From Sphaerisporangium sp. (GTDB taxonomy: Bacteria > Actinomycetota > Actinomycetes > Streptosporangiales > Streptosporangiaceae): a stretch of 64,000 nucleotides of DNA. The notes below the pieces were generated by a model. It had not been told where the DNA came from and did no database searches. It saw only the letters and a list, made by a program, of their open reading frames with translations. This document shows positions 7,213 through 18,564 of the stretch, piece after piece. Made by a program: the position numbers and the translations under genes. The stretch is from NCBI GenBank assembly GCA_025964675.1, contig JAOPYI010000113.1:1-64000 (forward strand). Direction: 5' to 3'. The number at the start of each line of letters is the position of its first letter. The first letter of the stretch is position 1.

Positions 7213-7575
7213 GGACCTCCGGGACGGGTCACGAAGCGGCGCGGTCGCGGGCGTGGGGCTCGGCGCGGACTGCCTCCCGGTGGTGCCCGTACTCGTCGTC
7301 GTTGTGAATGGTCCGGTCAATGACGGTGGCCGGCGTCCTCCGCCGGGTGCGGTATTCCGTGAAAGCGTTTCCGCCTTTCCCCGTGCCGGGGAATGAGAAG
7401 ACCATTATCGCCACGACGTCGAATCGAAATGCTTTACCTCGTGCTGAGGTCGCGCTTCTTTAGGCCGGGTACCGACTGTATTGCGGAGCGGAGGCCGTGC
7501 TTTCGCCACCGGGTACGGTGATCCCGGGACGGGGGAGACGGCGCGCGACTCACCAGCGAAGAGGAGAGCGCAAGC
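7213..7575. other. intergenic region, no secure gene
   Basis: About 360 bases. A 61-codon leftward frame (7229-7414) has GC-biased third positions in its second half but no ribosome site or recognisable family, so it is not called. The right part probably holds the promoter of the PRC-barrel gene, whose ribosome site is AGAGGAG just before 7576. Confidence 0.35.
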
Positions 7576-7935
7576 ATGATCAGCGACAACCTGTGGACAT
7601 ACCGCCCGGACGTATACGGCAACGACCAGACCATGGACATCGTCGGTTTCGATGTCGAGGCCGTCGACGGCAAGATCGGTTCGGTGGACGAGGCGAGCAA
7701 CGTCGTCGGCGAGAGCTACATCGTCGTCGACACCGGGCCGTGGATCTTCGGCAAGAAGGTCGTCCTCCCCGCGCTCGTCGTCACCCAGATCAACCAGCCG
7801 GACCGGAAGATCTACGTCGCCCGGACGAAGCAGGAAATCAAGAACGCTCCGGAATTCGACCAGAAATCGTACAAGGACGCCGGTTACCGGGCGCGTCTCG
7901 CCGGGTACTACGGGAATCTCCCCGGAGCCATGTAA
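7576..7935 (+). CDS. PRC-barrel domain protein
   Basis: A 119-residue soluble protein. MDIVGFDVEAVDGKIGSVDE then YIVVDTGPWIFGKKVVLPAL is the PRC-barrel beta fold also found in RimM and photoreaction-centre H subunits. The C-terminus (QKSYKDAGYRARLAGYYGN) is a short helix common in actinobacterial stress versions. RBS GAAGAGGAGAG precedes ATG 7576. It stands alone and is followed by a perfect hairpin terminator. Such proteins are often stress-induced in this order; a specific function is not known. Confidence 0.85.
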   Translation: MISDNLWTYRPDVYGNDQTMDIVGFDVEAVDGKIGSVDEASNVVGESYIVVDTGPWIFGKKVVLPALVVTQINQPDRKIYVARTKQEIKNAPEFDQKSYKDAGYRARLAGYYGNLPGAM

Positions 7936-7947
7936 TTGTTTCGCGCC

Positions 7948-7981
7948 GATGGGCCGTTCGCGACGTCGCGAACGGCCCATC
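7948..7981 (+). terminator. 34-base perfect palindrome, terminator of the PRC-barrel gene
   Basis: GATGGGCCGTTCGCGAC (7948-7964) is immediately followed by its exact reverse complement (7965-7981). It begins 12 bases after the stop codon. There is no U-run, but the stem is very strong and placed as expected. Confidence 0.75.
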
Positions 7982-8608
7982 GTCATGCCGCCCGAAGGCG
8001 AGACGCCGGCGAGGAATTGATTCAACAGCCCGGCAGGGAACGAGAGTGCGCCTCGAGACGCCCACATCGGCGGGTCTACCTTGGTCGCTCACTGCGACGA
8101 GGAGGAACCCGGGGCCGGCACGTCCGGCTATCGGCGACCGGTTTCGTGCACGGGCCTCCGAGTCCCTCCCCGGTTAACGGTCCTGCGGAATCACGATGGT
8201 CTTCCGGCACCGAAAACCATCGCACTATGCCAACCACAGGACTGTCAGGCGCAGTTAACATTGGATGTCTCCGACCGTCAAGGGGCATCAGCGATGCACT
8301 GCCTGTGCCAGAGATGCCCAACAGCGCCGGGAGATGCGGTCTACCAGCTCTTTTGTCCGTAGGCCGGGCTCCACGAATTGGTCTCTACCGAAGGCACAGA
8401 CATCGGAGGTGTCAGGATGGCACAATGATCGGACGTATTTGGCCGGTTAGCGGCTCGACGCGGGCCGGGAGCCCATGCCCGGGACGCTTGACGCTTCCGT
8501 TCGTACGTGTCAAAGTTTCGTCCACAGCGGCGAAAGTTGCGCTGAATTAATCTCTTCCCCCATAAAACAGGTGCGGCGGCGCGCTCCTCCATCGTGAAGG
8601 AGTCCGTC
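7982..8608. other. 627-base region without a convincing gene
   Basis: No frame on either strand shows family resemblance, a good ribosome site and biased codon use together. Composition drops in GC around 8210-8570, consistent with promoter and leader DNA of the ThuA-domain gene. AAGGAG at 8597-8602 is its ribosome site. Confidence 0.4.
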
Positions 8609-10393
8609 ATGGACGAGCACGTACCCCTCTCCGCGCTCTCCCAAGAACAGTCTCGACCTCCCGGCTCACGCGCGTTACGGGCGTTCCTGAGGTTCTCCAT
8701 CGCCGCACGGGCCGCCATCGCGCTGGTCATCGTGGCGGCGGGCATCCTGTCGGTCCCGGTCACGGCGTCGGCGGCGCCGTTGACCAAGGTCCTCGTCTTC
8801 TCGAAGACCGCCGGCTTCCGGCACACCTCCATCCCCAACGGCATCGCGGCGATCCAGCGGCTCGGCACCGCCAACGGGTTCACCGTGGTCGCCACGGAGG
8901 ACGCCGCGGCGTTCACCACGGCCAACCTGGCGCAGTACCAGGCGGTCGTCTGGCTGTCGACCACCGGTGACGTGCTGAACGACGCCCAGCAGACGGCGTT
9001 CCAGTCCTACATGGCCGCCGGCGGCGGGTACGTCGGCATCCACGCCGCCGCCGACACCGAATACAACTGGCCGTGGTACGGCGGCCTGGTCGGCGCGTGG
9101 TTCAGCTCCCACCCCGCGACCCAGCAGGCCACGGTGCGCGTGGAGGACAGGGCCAACGTCTCCACATCCCACCTGCCGGCGAGCTGGACCCGCACCGATG
9201 AGTGGTACAACTACCAGAGCAACCCCCGGTCGAGCGTCAAGGTGCTGGCCAACCTGGACGAGTCGTCATACACCGGCGGCACCATGGGAGACCACCCCAT
9301 CACCTGGTGCCAGAACTACGGCGGCGGCAGGTCCTGGTACACCGGCCTGGGCCACACCGAGGAGTCCTACGCCGATCCGGCGTTCACCACCATGGTGCTC
9401 GGTGGCATCCAGATCGCGTCGGGCGCCAAGCCCGCCGACTGCCGTCCCGAGACCGGCTACACCGCGCTGTTCGACGGCACCCAGGCCGGCTTCGGCAAGT
9501 GGCGGCAGGCCGGGCCGGGCGGGTTCACGCTGGCCGACGGCACCCTGACCTCCTTCGGCGGCATGGGACTGCTGTGGTACCCGGTGAGCACCTTCAGTGA
9601 CTACTCACTCAAGCTCGACTGGATGATGCCGGGCGACGACAACGGGGGAGTGTTCATCGGGTTCCCTGACCCGCAGGGTGATCCCTGGAAGCCGGTCGAC
9701 GCGGGCCACGAGATCCAGATCGACGCCACCGACGCCGACCCGACCCGTACGACGGGGAGCGTCTACAGCTTCAAGGCACCCGACTCGGCCCTCCGCGCCG
9801 CGGCGCTCAAGCCGCCGGGGTCGTGGAACACCTACGAGATCGCACTGCACGGGCAGCATGTCGAGATCTACCTCAACGGGGTCAAGATCAACGACTACAT
9901 GAGCACGCGTGCCATCGCCAACGGCTACATCGGCGTGCAGAACGACGGCGCGGGCGCCGACATCAACTACCGCAACATCCGGATCAAGCAGGACACCGCC
10001 GCCGTCACCGACCTGGCCCGGGGCCGTCCCGTCACGGTCTCCAGCGTCGAGCCCGGAAGCCCGCACGCCGGGGCGAACGCCGTCGACGGCAACGCCGGCA
10101 CGCGGTGGGGCAGCGCCTACTCCGACCCGCAGTGGATCACGGTCGACCTGGGCGCCACCCGCACCCTGAAGCGGGTGAGGCTGAACTGGGAGACCGCTTA
10201 CGGCCGGGCGTACCAGATCCAGACCTCGGCCAACAACTCGACCTGGACGACGATCTACTCCACGACCACCGGTGACGGCGGCGTCGACGACGTCACGGTG
10301 ACCGGCACCGGCCGCTACGTACGGATCTACGGCACCCAGCGTGCCACCCAGTGGGGCTACTCCCTCTGGGATTTGAACGTCTTCGGCACCTGA
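8609..10393 (+). CDS. secreted ThuA domain - DUF1080 - F5/8 type C (discoidin) protein
   Basis: A 594-residue exported multidomain protein. ATG 8609 lies six bases after AAGGAG; a GTG 15 bases earlier would overlap that site. A long signal sequence (hydrophobic AAIALVIVAAGILSVPV) ends near ASAAP. Residues about 55-275 are a ThuA-like class I amidotransferase fold (VLVFSKTAGFRHTSIPNGI, GYVGIHAAADTEYNWPWYGG, GRSWYTGLGHTEESY), 285-460 a DUF1080 laminin-like sugar-binding fold (TALFDGTQAGFGKWRQAG, YIGVQNDGAG), and 465-594 a discoidin domain ending YSLWDLNVFGT. ThuA proteins act in trehalose or trehalulose catabolism, and DUF1080 is found in 3-keto-disaccharide hydrolases. It probably acts with the next gene on an extracellular glycan. 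Confidence 0.88.
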   Translation: MDEHVPLSALSQEQSRPPGSRALRAFLRFSIAARAAIALVIVAAGILSVPVTASAAPLTKVLVFSKTAGFRHTSIPNGIAAIQRLGTANGFTVVATEDAAAFTTANLAQYQAVVWLSTTGDVLNDAQQTAFQSYMAAGGGYVGIHAAADTEYNWPWYGGLVGAWFSSHPATQQATVRVEDRANVSTSHLPASWTRTDEWYNYQSNPRSSVKVLANLDESSYTGGTMGDHPITWCQNYGGGRSWYTGLGHTEESYADPAFTTMVLGGIQIASGAKPADCRPETGYTALFDGTQAGFGKWRQAGPGGFTLADGTLTSFGGMGLLWYPVSTFSDYSLKLDWMMPGDDNGGVFIGFPDPQGDPWKPVDAGHEIQIDATDADPTRTTGSVYSFKAPDSALRAAALKPPGSWNTYEIALHGQHVEIYLNGVKINDYMSTRAIANGYIGVQNDGAGADINYRNIRIKQDTAAVTDLARGRPVTVSSVEPGSPHAGANAVDGNAGTRWGSAYSDPQWITVDLGATRTLKRVRLNWETAYGRAYQIQTSANNSTWTTIYSTTTGDGGVDDVTVTGTGRYVRIYGTQRATQWGYSLWDLNVFGT

Positions 10394-10527
10394 GCCACCA
10401 CCGGCCCGCCCGCGTCCACAGCGGCGCGGGCCGGTGCGCCCTTACGGCCCCTTCTCCTCGCGCGGCGCACCTCAGCCGGCACCCTGAGCCCCCGCCGGAG
10501 CCACCCTCCCACCCCCTGGAGACTCCG

Positions 10528-13440
<2,913 letters not shown>

Positions 13441-13445
13441 CCGGT

Positions 13446-13495
13446 GGGCCAGGCCTGGCCCCGGGCGTCACGGGGTCCAGGCCTGGCCCGATTTT
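13446..13495 (+). terminator. intrinsic terminator
   Basis: GGGCCAGGCCTGG (13446-13458) pairs exactly with CCAGGCCTGGCCC (13477-13489), with CCCC/GGGG inside the loop, and GATTTT follows. It starts five bases after the dehydrogenase stop codon: one of the few classic terminators with a U-tract here. Confidence 0.85.
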
Positions 13496-13622
13496 CGGTA
13501 ATAAATCCGATGATCGGCCATCATCAGCCGAAATATTTGCCCAGCTCACCGTGACCGGCCTCCCCGCAGGGGTATGGCGACATTGATCCGTTCCGCGAAG
13601 TAAGTGGGAAGGCGGTGAGGTC

Positions 13623-14045
13623 ATGACAAGACCGACCGGCCTGGAAGCGCATCCTGACATTGTCGCGATGCGAGCCAAGTACGAACGGGCGAGTTCCAGC
13701 ACGGCCGCTCAGGTCATCGACGGGCTGACGCTGCTCGCAGGGCTCTATCTCGCGATATCGCCCTGGGTGGTGGGGTTCAACGGCTTGTCCAGGCTATCGG
13801 TGAGCAACATGGTCACCGGCTTGGCGCTGGCCGCGCTGGCCCTGGGATTCGCGTCCGCGTACGGCCGCACGTACGGATTGACGTGGATAGCGCCGATCCT
13901 GGGCGTCTGGACGATCCTGTCCCCGTGGATCATACGATCCCACACGACCGGGTCGATCTGGAACAACGTCATCACCGGCATCGTCATCCTGCTGCTCGGG
14001 CTGGGTGCCATGGCGGTGGGGACCCGGAAGATGCCCACAAGGTAG
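13623..14045 (+). CDS. SPW repeat membrane protein
   Basis: A 140-residue membrane protein with two copies of the SPW motif (LAISPWVVGF and ILSPWIIRS), each within a two-helix repeat, giving four predicted membrane helices after a soluble N-terminus (HPDIVAMRAKYERASSSTAA). SPW proteins are widespread in actinobacteria and proteobacteria; their role is unknown, often linked to stress or vitamin K epoxide-type contexts. ATG 13623 follows GGCGGTGAGG. The stop TAG overlaps a GTG that can start the truncated topoisomerase frame. Confidence 0.88.
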   Translation: MTRPTGLEAHPDIVAMRAKYERASSSTAAQVIDGLTLLAGLYLAISPWVVGFNGLSRLSVSNMVTGLALAALALGFASAYGRTYGLTWIAPILGVWTILSPWIIRSHTTGSIWNNVITGIVILLLGLGAMAVGTRKMPTR

Positions 14046-14869
14046 TGAGGGAGCCTCCGGGTGTGGCGGAGTCCCCGCCACACCCGCTGCGCGTCCGTCG
14101 CCCGTTTGCGGTCTGGCGCGAGGAGCAGGACCGCGCGAAGTTCGACCGCGTGTGCGAGATGGCGCGGCGGCTCCCGGCGTTCCGCGAGCGGATCGTGAAG
14201 GACCTCCAGGCGCGGGGCATGAGACGCGAGCGGGTCCTGGCCGCCGCGGCACGGATGCTCGACATCGGCTTCTTCCGGGTGGGAGGGGAGGCCTACGAGT
14301 CGTACGGCCTGGCGACGCTCCGCATGGAGCACGTGACCTGCCGAAAAGGCCAGGTGACCTGCGTCTACCCGGCCAAGGGCGGCAAGATGCGGGAGGTGGA
14401 GATCGTCGACGCCGACGTGTGTGAGGTCGTCACCACGCTGCATCGGACAGGGGAGAAGGGCGATCTGCTCCGCTACCAGCAGGGCTCGCAGTGGGTCGAC
14501 GTGCGCAGCGAGGACATCAACGGCTACCTGCGCGAGACCCTGGAGTTCGAGGTGTCGGCCAAGGACTTCCGCACCTGGCACGCGACCGTGCTGGCGGCGG
14601 TGGGCCTCGCGGTCTCCTCGCGGGCCCGCAACAGGACCGGGAGGAAGCGCGCGGTGAGCCGCGTCATCAGCGAGGTCGCCGACTACCTGGGCAACACGCC
14701 GGCGGTCGCCCGGGCGTCCTACGTCGATCCGCGGGTGCTCACCGCCTACGAGAAGGGCCGGACCATCGAGAGGGCGCTCACCGAGCTCGGCGCCGACGCC
14801 CGCTTCGGGCAGCTCGCCACGCACGGCGGCGTTGAGCAGGCCGTCATCGCCCTGCTGCGCCGTTCATAG
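14045..14869 (+). CDS. DNA topoisomerase IB, N-terminally truncated
   Basis: About 274 residues matching the catalytic part of bacterial (poxvirus-type) topoisomerase IB, which relaxes supercoils through a 3'-phosphotyrosine. Visible are VWREEQDRAKFDRVCEMARR, LATLRMEHV (Arg), KGGKMREV, the KDFRTWHATVLAA segment (Arg/His), and ARASYVDPRVLTAYEKGRT with the active-site Tyr. Family members carry about 75 more residues in front (a DNA-clamping domain with VWICP and YLYHxxWR motifs) that are missing: the homology starts abruptly at VWREEQ after a Pro/Arg-rich stretch. GTG 14045 overlaps the upstream TAG; GTG 14063 is an alternative. It may be a pseudogene or an N-terminally altered variant. Confidence 0.75.
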   Translation: MREPPGVAESPPHPLRVRRPFAVWREEQDRAKFDRVCEMARRLPAFRERIVKDLQARGMRRERVLAAAARMLDIGFFRVGGEAYESYGLATLRMEHVTCRKGQVTCVYPAKGGKMREVEIVDADVCEVVTTLHRTGEKGDLLRYQQGSQWVDVRSEDINGYLRETLEFEVSAKDFRTWHATVLAAVGLAVSSRARNRTGRKRAVSRVISEVADYLGNTPAVARASYVDPRVLTAYEKGRTIERALTELGADARFGQLATHGGVEQAVIALLRRS

Positions 14870-14924
14870 CCGCTCCGGTCCGGCGCTGCCCGCCGGTGCC
14901 GGGGGAAAGGAAAGGGGAAACGCC

Positions 14925-15350
14925 ATGACCGACCTGAAGGAAGACCGGGCCATGACCAACCCGTACGCTTCCCTCTCGACCGCCGAGCTGATCAAGCACC
15001 TGTCCGAGGAGGTGTCCCGGCTCGTCCGGGACGAGATCCGGCTCGCGACCATGGAGCTCACGCGCAAGGGACGGCGAGCCGGCTTGGGCGCCGGGCTGTT
15101 CGGCGGCGCCGGAGTGGTCGCGCTGTACGGCGGCGGCGCGCTGGTCGCGGCGCTGATCCTGCTGGTCGCCCACGTGCTCACGCCCTGGATCGCCGCCGCG
15201 GTCGTGGGGGTGGCGCTGCTGATCGTCGCCGCCGTGCTCGCCCTGGTCGGCAAGCGCCAGGTGGGCAAGGCCACGCCGCCGCTCCCCGAAGAAGCCATCC
15301 GGAGCCTCAAGGCCGACGTCGACGTCCTGAAGGAGAGTGCACACCGATGA
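14925..15350 (+). CDS. putative Actinobacterial Holin-X / DUF1469 family membrane protein
   Basis: A 141-residue protein with an N-terminal amphipathic part (STAELIKHLSEEVSRLVRDE then IRLATMEL) and two membrane helices (GAGVVALYGGGALVAALILL and WIAAAVVGVALLIVAAVLAL). The SxxELixxLSxevsrLvRdEirLA pattern is diagnostic of the phage holin superfamily III/DUF1469 group, which in actinobacteria is a general membrane-stress protein rather than a true holin. AAAGGGGAAA precedes ATG 14925; TGA overlaps the next ATG (ATGA), so the two genes are co-translated. Confidence 0.88.
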   Translation: MTDLKEDRAMTNPYASLSTAELIKHLSEEVSRLVRDEIRLATMELTRKGRRAGLGAGLFGGAGVVALYGGGALVAALILLVAHVLTPWIAAAVVGVALLIVAAVLALVGKRQVGKATPPLPEEAIRSLKADVDVLKESAHR

Positions 15351-16003
15351 CCGAGACCGATCCCATCGCGACCCATTACCGGCCCACCGCGGGCGAGGTG
15401 GGCCTGCGCAGGCAGGAGCCCGGCACGGCGACGCCCGAGTCCGCCGGGCCGTCCCTGAACGTCCCCGAGGTCCACGCGCCGCCGAAGCCGTACGTCAAAC
15501 CCGTGGTCAGCCACGGGAAGGGCGACCCTCTCGCCGGCCTCTCCGAGCCGTCCCTACAGGCCCGCCCGGAGGTCACAAGGGAGAAGAAGCACAAGGAGCC
15601 GCGACTGTCGGAGGAGGACCTGCTGCGCGACGACATCGTCCGCACCCGCGAGGAGCTCGGCCGCACGGTCGAGGCGCTGGCGCAGAAGGTCGACGTGAAG
15701 GCGCGGGCGCAGCAGAAGATGGCGGAGACGAAGGTCGTCGCCAAGGAGAAGGCCGCCGAGATGGCGGGCCGGTTCCGCGAGGTCGCCTCGCACTCGGCGA
15801 AGGCCACCACGGACAAGGCCGGGACGGCCCGGCAGACCGTGCCCGGCATGCTCAAGGAGATCTCCTTCCAGGCCAGGCGCCGTCCAGCCGTGATCATCGC
15901 GGTCGGAGCGGTGACCATGGCCGGCGCCGGGTGGCTGAACTGGACCGAGAGGCGCTCGCGCCCCGGCGCCGTCCGCCGGGCCTGGGTCAGGACGACAAGG
16001 TAG
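15347..16003 (+). CDS. DUF3618 domain-containing membrane-anchored protein
   Basis: A 218-residue protein. After a Pro-rich disordered N-terminus of about 90 residues comes the DUF3618 segment LLRDDIVRTREELGRTVEAL followed by AQKVDVKARAQQK, then an Ala/Lys-rich coiled coil and one membrane helix (PAVIIAVGAVTMAGAGWLNW) with a basic tail. DUF3618 proteins almost always follow a DUF1469 membrane protein in actinobacteria, as here with ATGA overlap; together they probably form an envelope-associated complex. Exact function unknown. Confidence 0.88.
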   Translation: MTETDPIATHYRPTAGEVGLRRQEPGTATPESAGPSLNVPEVHAPPKPYVKPVVSHGKGDPLAGLSEPSLQARPEVTREKKHKEPRLSEEDLLRDDIVRTREELGRTVEALAQKVDVKARAQQKMAETKVVAKEKAAEMAGRFREVASHSAKATTDKAGTARQTVPGMLKEISFQARRRPAVIIAVGAVTMAGAGWLNWTERRSRPGAVRRAWVRTTR

Positions 16004-16221
16004 GACGAACGGCCCGGACCGCCGGCGGGCGCGTTCCCGCAGGGTGCCGTCGGCGGTTCCTGGTGGTGCCGATTGAAAGGGAAATAGCAGGTCATCGTCG
16101 CCATGTCGCCGTTGTGAGCGCAGTCCACCCGTCACATGCTCGGGATGTACGCCCGGCGCGCGACCGGCCGTCACAAGGGCGCGCCGCACGCTTCCACGAC
16201 CTACCGCACAAGGTGGATGAC

Positions 16222-17190
16222 ATGCCGCTTCACCCCAATCTCGACCCCGGACTCGCCGCCGGGCTCGAGCACGCCTTCCTGCCGCCCGTCGACTTCGCCC
16301 GCCTGTCGCCGGACGACCTGCCGGCCCTGCGCCGCCAGATGGCCGCGGCGTTCGCCGCCATGCCTCCCGCCACGAGCCCCGGGGTCGCGGTGGAGGACCG
16401 GCGGGTGCCGGGACCGGACGGCGACCCGGACGTCAGGATGCGGGTGTACCGACCGGCGGGGCTTGCGGAGCCGCTGCCTTGCCTGTACTGGATCCACGGC
16501 GGCGGAATGATACTCGGCCTCGTGGAGATGGACGACGCGCGGATGATCGGCTACGTCGAGGACGTGGGATGCGCGGTCGTGTCGGTCGAGTACCGGCTGG
16601 CTCCCGAGCACCCGCATCCGGCGCCCGTCGAGGACTGCTACGCCGGCCTGGTGTGGACCGTAAAGAACGCCGAGGAGCTCGGCATCGACCCCGATCGCCT
16701 CGCCGTCGGCGGTGCGAGCGCGGGCGGCGGCCTGGCGGCCGCAACCGTCCTGCTGGCCCGCGACCGGGGAGGCCCGGCGGTCGCGTACCAGATGCTGGTC
16801 TGCCCCATGCTCGACGACCGGGGCGTCACTCCCTCGAGCAAGGAGTTCACCGAGGCCGTGGCGTGGAACCGCGACGCCAACACCTTCGGGTGGACGGCAC
16901 TGCTGGGGGAGACAAGGGGCACCGACGCCGTTTCGCCGTACGCCGCCCCAGCCCGGGCGACGGACCTTTCCGGGCTGCCTCCCGCCTACATCGACGTCGG
17001 CGAGCTCGAGGTCTTCCGCGACGAGTGCGCCGACTACGCTCAGCGGCTCGCCCAGGCCGGGGTGTCCACCGAGTTCCACCTGTACCCGGGCGGGTTCCAC
17101 GGCTTCGACGCGCTCGTGCCCGACGCCGAGCTCAGCCGCAGGGCCGTCGCCGGGCGTGTGGCGGGCCTGCGCCGCGCGCTGACCCGCTGA
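16222..17190 (+). CDS. alpha/beta hydrolase of the HSL (GDXG) lipolytic family
   Basis: A 322-residue cytoplasmic esterase. The oxyanion hole motif HGGG (YWIHGGGMILG), the nucleophile elbow GGASAGGGLAA (Ser), the acid in YIDVGELEVFRDE and the base in YPGGFHGFD define the hormone-sensitive lipase group, acting on short acyl esters or other small esters. ATG 16222 follows AAGGTGG by five bases. It is flanked by a 218-base leader and by the convergent fluoride operon. Substrate unknown. Confidence 0.9.
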   Translation: MPLHPNLDPGLAAGLEHAFLPPVDFARLSPDDLPALRRQMAAAFAAMPPATSPGVAVEDRRVPGPDGDPDVRMRVYRPAGLAEPLPCLYWIHGGGMILGLVEMDDARMIGYVEDVGCAVVSVEYRLAPEHPHPAPVEDCYAGLVWTVKNAEELGIDPDRLAVGGASAGGGLAAATVLLARDRGGPAVAYQMLVCPMLDDRGVTPSSKEFTEAVAWNRDANTFGWTALLGETRGTDAVSPYAAPARATDLSGLPPAYIDVGELEVFRDECADYAQRLAQAGVSTEFHLYPGGFHGFDALVPDAELSRRAVAGRVAGLRRALTR

Positions 17191-17206
17191 CCTCTGTGGG
17201 ACCTGG

Positions 17207-17569
17207 TCAACCCGCCAGGACACGGGCCAGCAGCATGCCGCACCCCCCGGCGGCGAGCCCGGCGACGACGCTCGCGGCGACGTTGAGCACGGCGAGCAGG
17301 CGGGCCCCGGTCTCGGCCAGCCGCAGCGTCTCGTAGCCGAACGTCGAGTACGTGGTGAGCGCGCCGCAGAACCCGCTGCCCAGCAGCGCCATCACCCCCT
17401 CGCCCGCCGGAAGGGCGGCCAGGAAGCCCAGCAGCGCCGACCCGGCGACGTTGACGGTGAGGGTGCCGAAGGGGAAGGCCGCGTCGTGCCGGGCCTGGAC
17501 GGCGCGGTCGGTGAGGTAGCGCAGTGGAGCGCCCACGGCGGCTCCGGCGGCGACGAGCAGCGCGATCAC
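17207..17569 (-). CDS. crcB: fluoride efflux channel subunit FluC/CrcB (second gene of pair)
   Basis: A 120-residue four-helix membrane protein. [33 protein letters not shown] (the conserved Asn) and [19 protein letters not shown] (the Phe-box and Na-site segment TTYSTF) are diagnostic of Fluc fluoride channels, which work as dual-topology dimers. GTG 17569 overlaps the stop of the DUF190 gene by GTGA. With the homologue at 17913-18440 it probably forms a heterodimer with opposite orientations. Confidence 0.93.
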   Translation of the reverse strand: MIALLVAAGAAVGAPLRYLTDRAVQARHDAAFPFGTLTVNVAGSALLGFLAALPAGEGVMALLGSGFCGALTTYSTFGYETLRLAETGARLLAVLNVAASVVAGLAAGGCGMLLARVLAG

Positions 17570-17916
17570 GGGGCCGCCTCGCCGGGCCGCCCGGCGTAGC
17601 GGATCACTTCCACCGGGTCGAGGACGACCAGCCCCTCGGTGACCAGCTCGTCGAGCCGGGGGAGGAAGGCGCGGATCCGCTCCTCGGCGTCCACGATGAC
17701 GATCGCCACGGGAAGATCCTCCGACAGCGACAGGATCCGGTCGGTGTGGATACGCGACGAGGCCCCGTACCCCTCGATGCCGCGCATCACGGTGGCGCCG
17801 GCCAGCCCCGCCTCGTGGGCCCGGCGCACGATCTCGTGGTACAGCGGCCGATGGCGCCACTGGTCGGACTCCCCGACGAGGATCGTCAGGCGGACTGCGG
17901 GGCCTTCGAGCTTCAT
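17566..17916 (-). CDS. DUF190 domain-containing protein
   Basis: A 116-residue soluble protein with ferredoxin-like, PII-related fold: [60 protein letters not shown] and [16 protein letters not shown]190 members are commonly found between or fused to crcB genes and are suspected to regulate fluoride export. ATG 17916 overlaps the TGA of the upstream crcB (ATGA) and its own TGA overlaps the GTG of the downstream one. GGGAGG serves as ribosome site. Confidence 0.93.
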   Translation of the reverse strand: MKLEGPAVRLTILVGESDQWRHRPLYHEIVRRAHEAGLAGATVMRGIEGYGASSRIHTDRILSLSEDLPVAIVIVDAEERIRAFLPRLDELVTEGLVVLDPVEVIRYAGRPGEAAP

Positions 17917-18440
17917 GATGACCCTCCCGTACGAAGGAGGCGGATGACCGCGCGGGTCGCGGAGGCCCCGGCGTACACCGCCAGCACGGCGCAGACCACG
18001 GTGGCCGCCAGGTAGGCGAGCGCGGTGCCGAGGGCGCCGGACGCGGCGGCCAGGCCCGCGTCGACGACGTAACCGGAGAAGGTGGTGAACCCGCCGAGGA
18101 CGCCCACGCCGAGAAACGGCCGCAGCAGCGGATGGACCGATCGCGCCTCGGTGATCGTGACCATGAGCACCCCGATCAGCAGGCATCCGGACACGTTGGT
18201 CGCGAAGGTCGCCCACGGGAAGCCGCCGGGCGGATGCGGGAAGGCCACGGCGAGCCCGTACCTGGCAAGGCTCCCCACCACCCCACCGGCCGAGATCACG
18301 CCCAGTGTGGCCCACGGGGCGCGCGGTGGTCCCGCCCGGCGGCGGCCGTCGCGCGGCCCGGCTCCGGCGCGGTGCGGAACCGGATCATCGCCGGAAACGT
18401 CGGGCACAGGGTGCACCTGGCGGCTCCACTTCTTCTCCAT
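17913..18440 (-). CDS. crcB: fluoride efflux channel subunit FluC/CrcB (first gene of pair)
   Basis: A 175-residue FluC homologue with an extra Arg/Pro-rich N-terminus of about 45 residues ahead of the four helices. Family motifs are [35 protein letters not shown] (conserved Asn) and [19 protein letters not shown] 18440 is preferred to a GTG five codons earlier because GGTGG precedes it. It heads the three-gene operon crcB-DUF190-crcB. No fluoride riboswitch was recognised in the leader. Confidence 0.9.
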   Translation of the reverse strand: MEKKWSRQVHPVPDVSGDDPVPHRAGAGPRDGRRRAGPPRAPWATLGVISAGGVVGSLARYGLAVAFPHPPGGFPWATFATNVSGCLLIGVLMVTITEARSVHPLLRPFLGVGVLGGFTTFSGYVVDAGLAAASGALGTALAYLAATVVCAVLAVYAGASATRAVIRLLRTGGSS

Positions 18441-18564
18441 GGCTGCCACCGACACTACCGAGCGCCCTCACCAGCCATGGGACAGCGGGTCCCCTCTCAA
18501 CCGGCCCGCAGGGCCGCCGGGAGATCGACGTCACCGGTCACGCGGCGTGCCGTGCGTCCGAGGC

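Noticed and set aside
7229-7414. 61-codon leftward frame between the esterase and PRC-barrel genes
   Set aside because: Codon bias looks fair in the second half, but there is no ribosome site, no family resemblance and it overlaps likely promoter DNA.
13883-14044. Upstream part of the topoisomerase frame reading through the SPW gene
   Set aside because: This stretch is an out-of-frame shadow of the SPW gene and does not resemble the missing topoisomerase N-terminus.
14925-15350. Phage holin suggesting a prophage
   Set aside because: The Holin-X/DUF1469 family paired with DUF3618 is a chromosomal actinobacterial pair; no phage structural, terminase or integrase genes are near.
18441-18564. 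Possible fluoride riboswitch upstream of the crcB operon
   Set aside because: The leader does not show the conserved pseudoknot motifs expected of the crcB riboswitch; a covariance search would decide.
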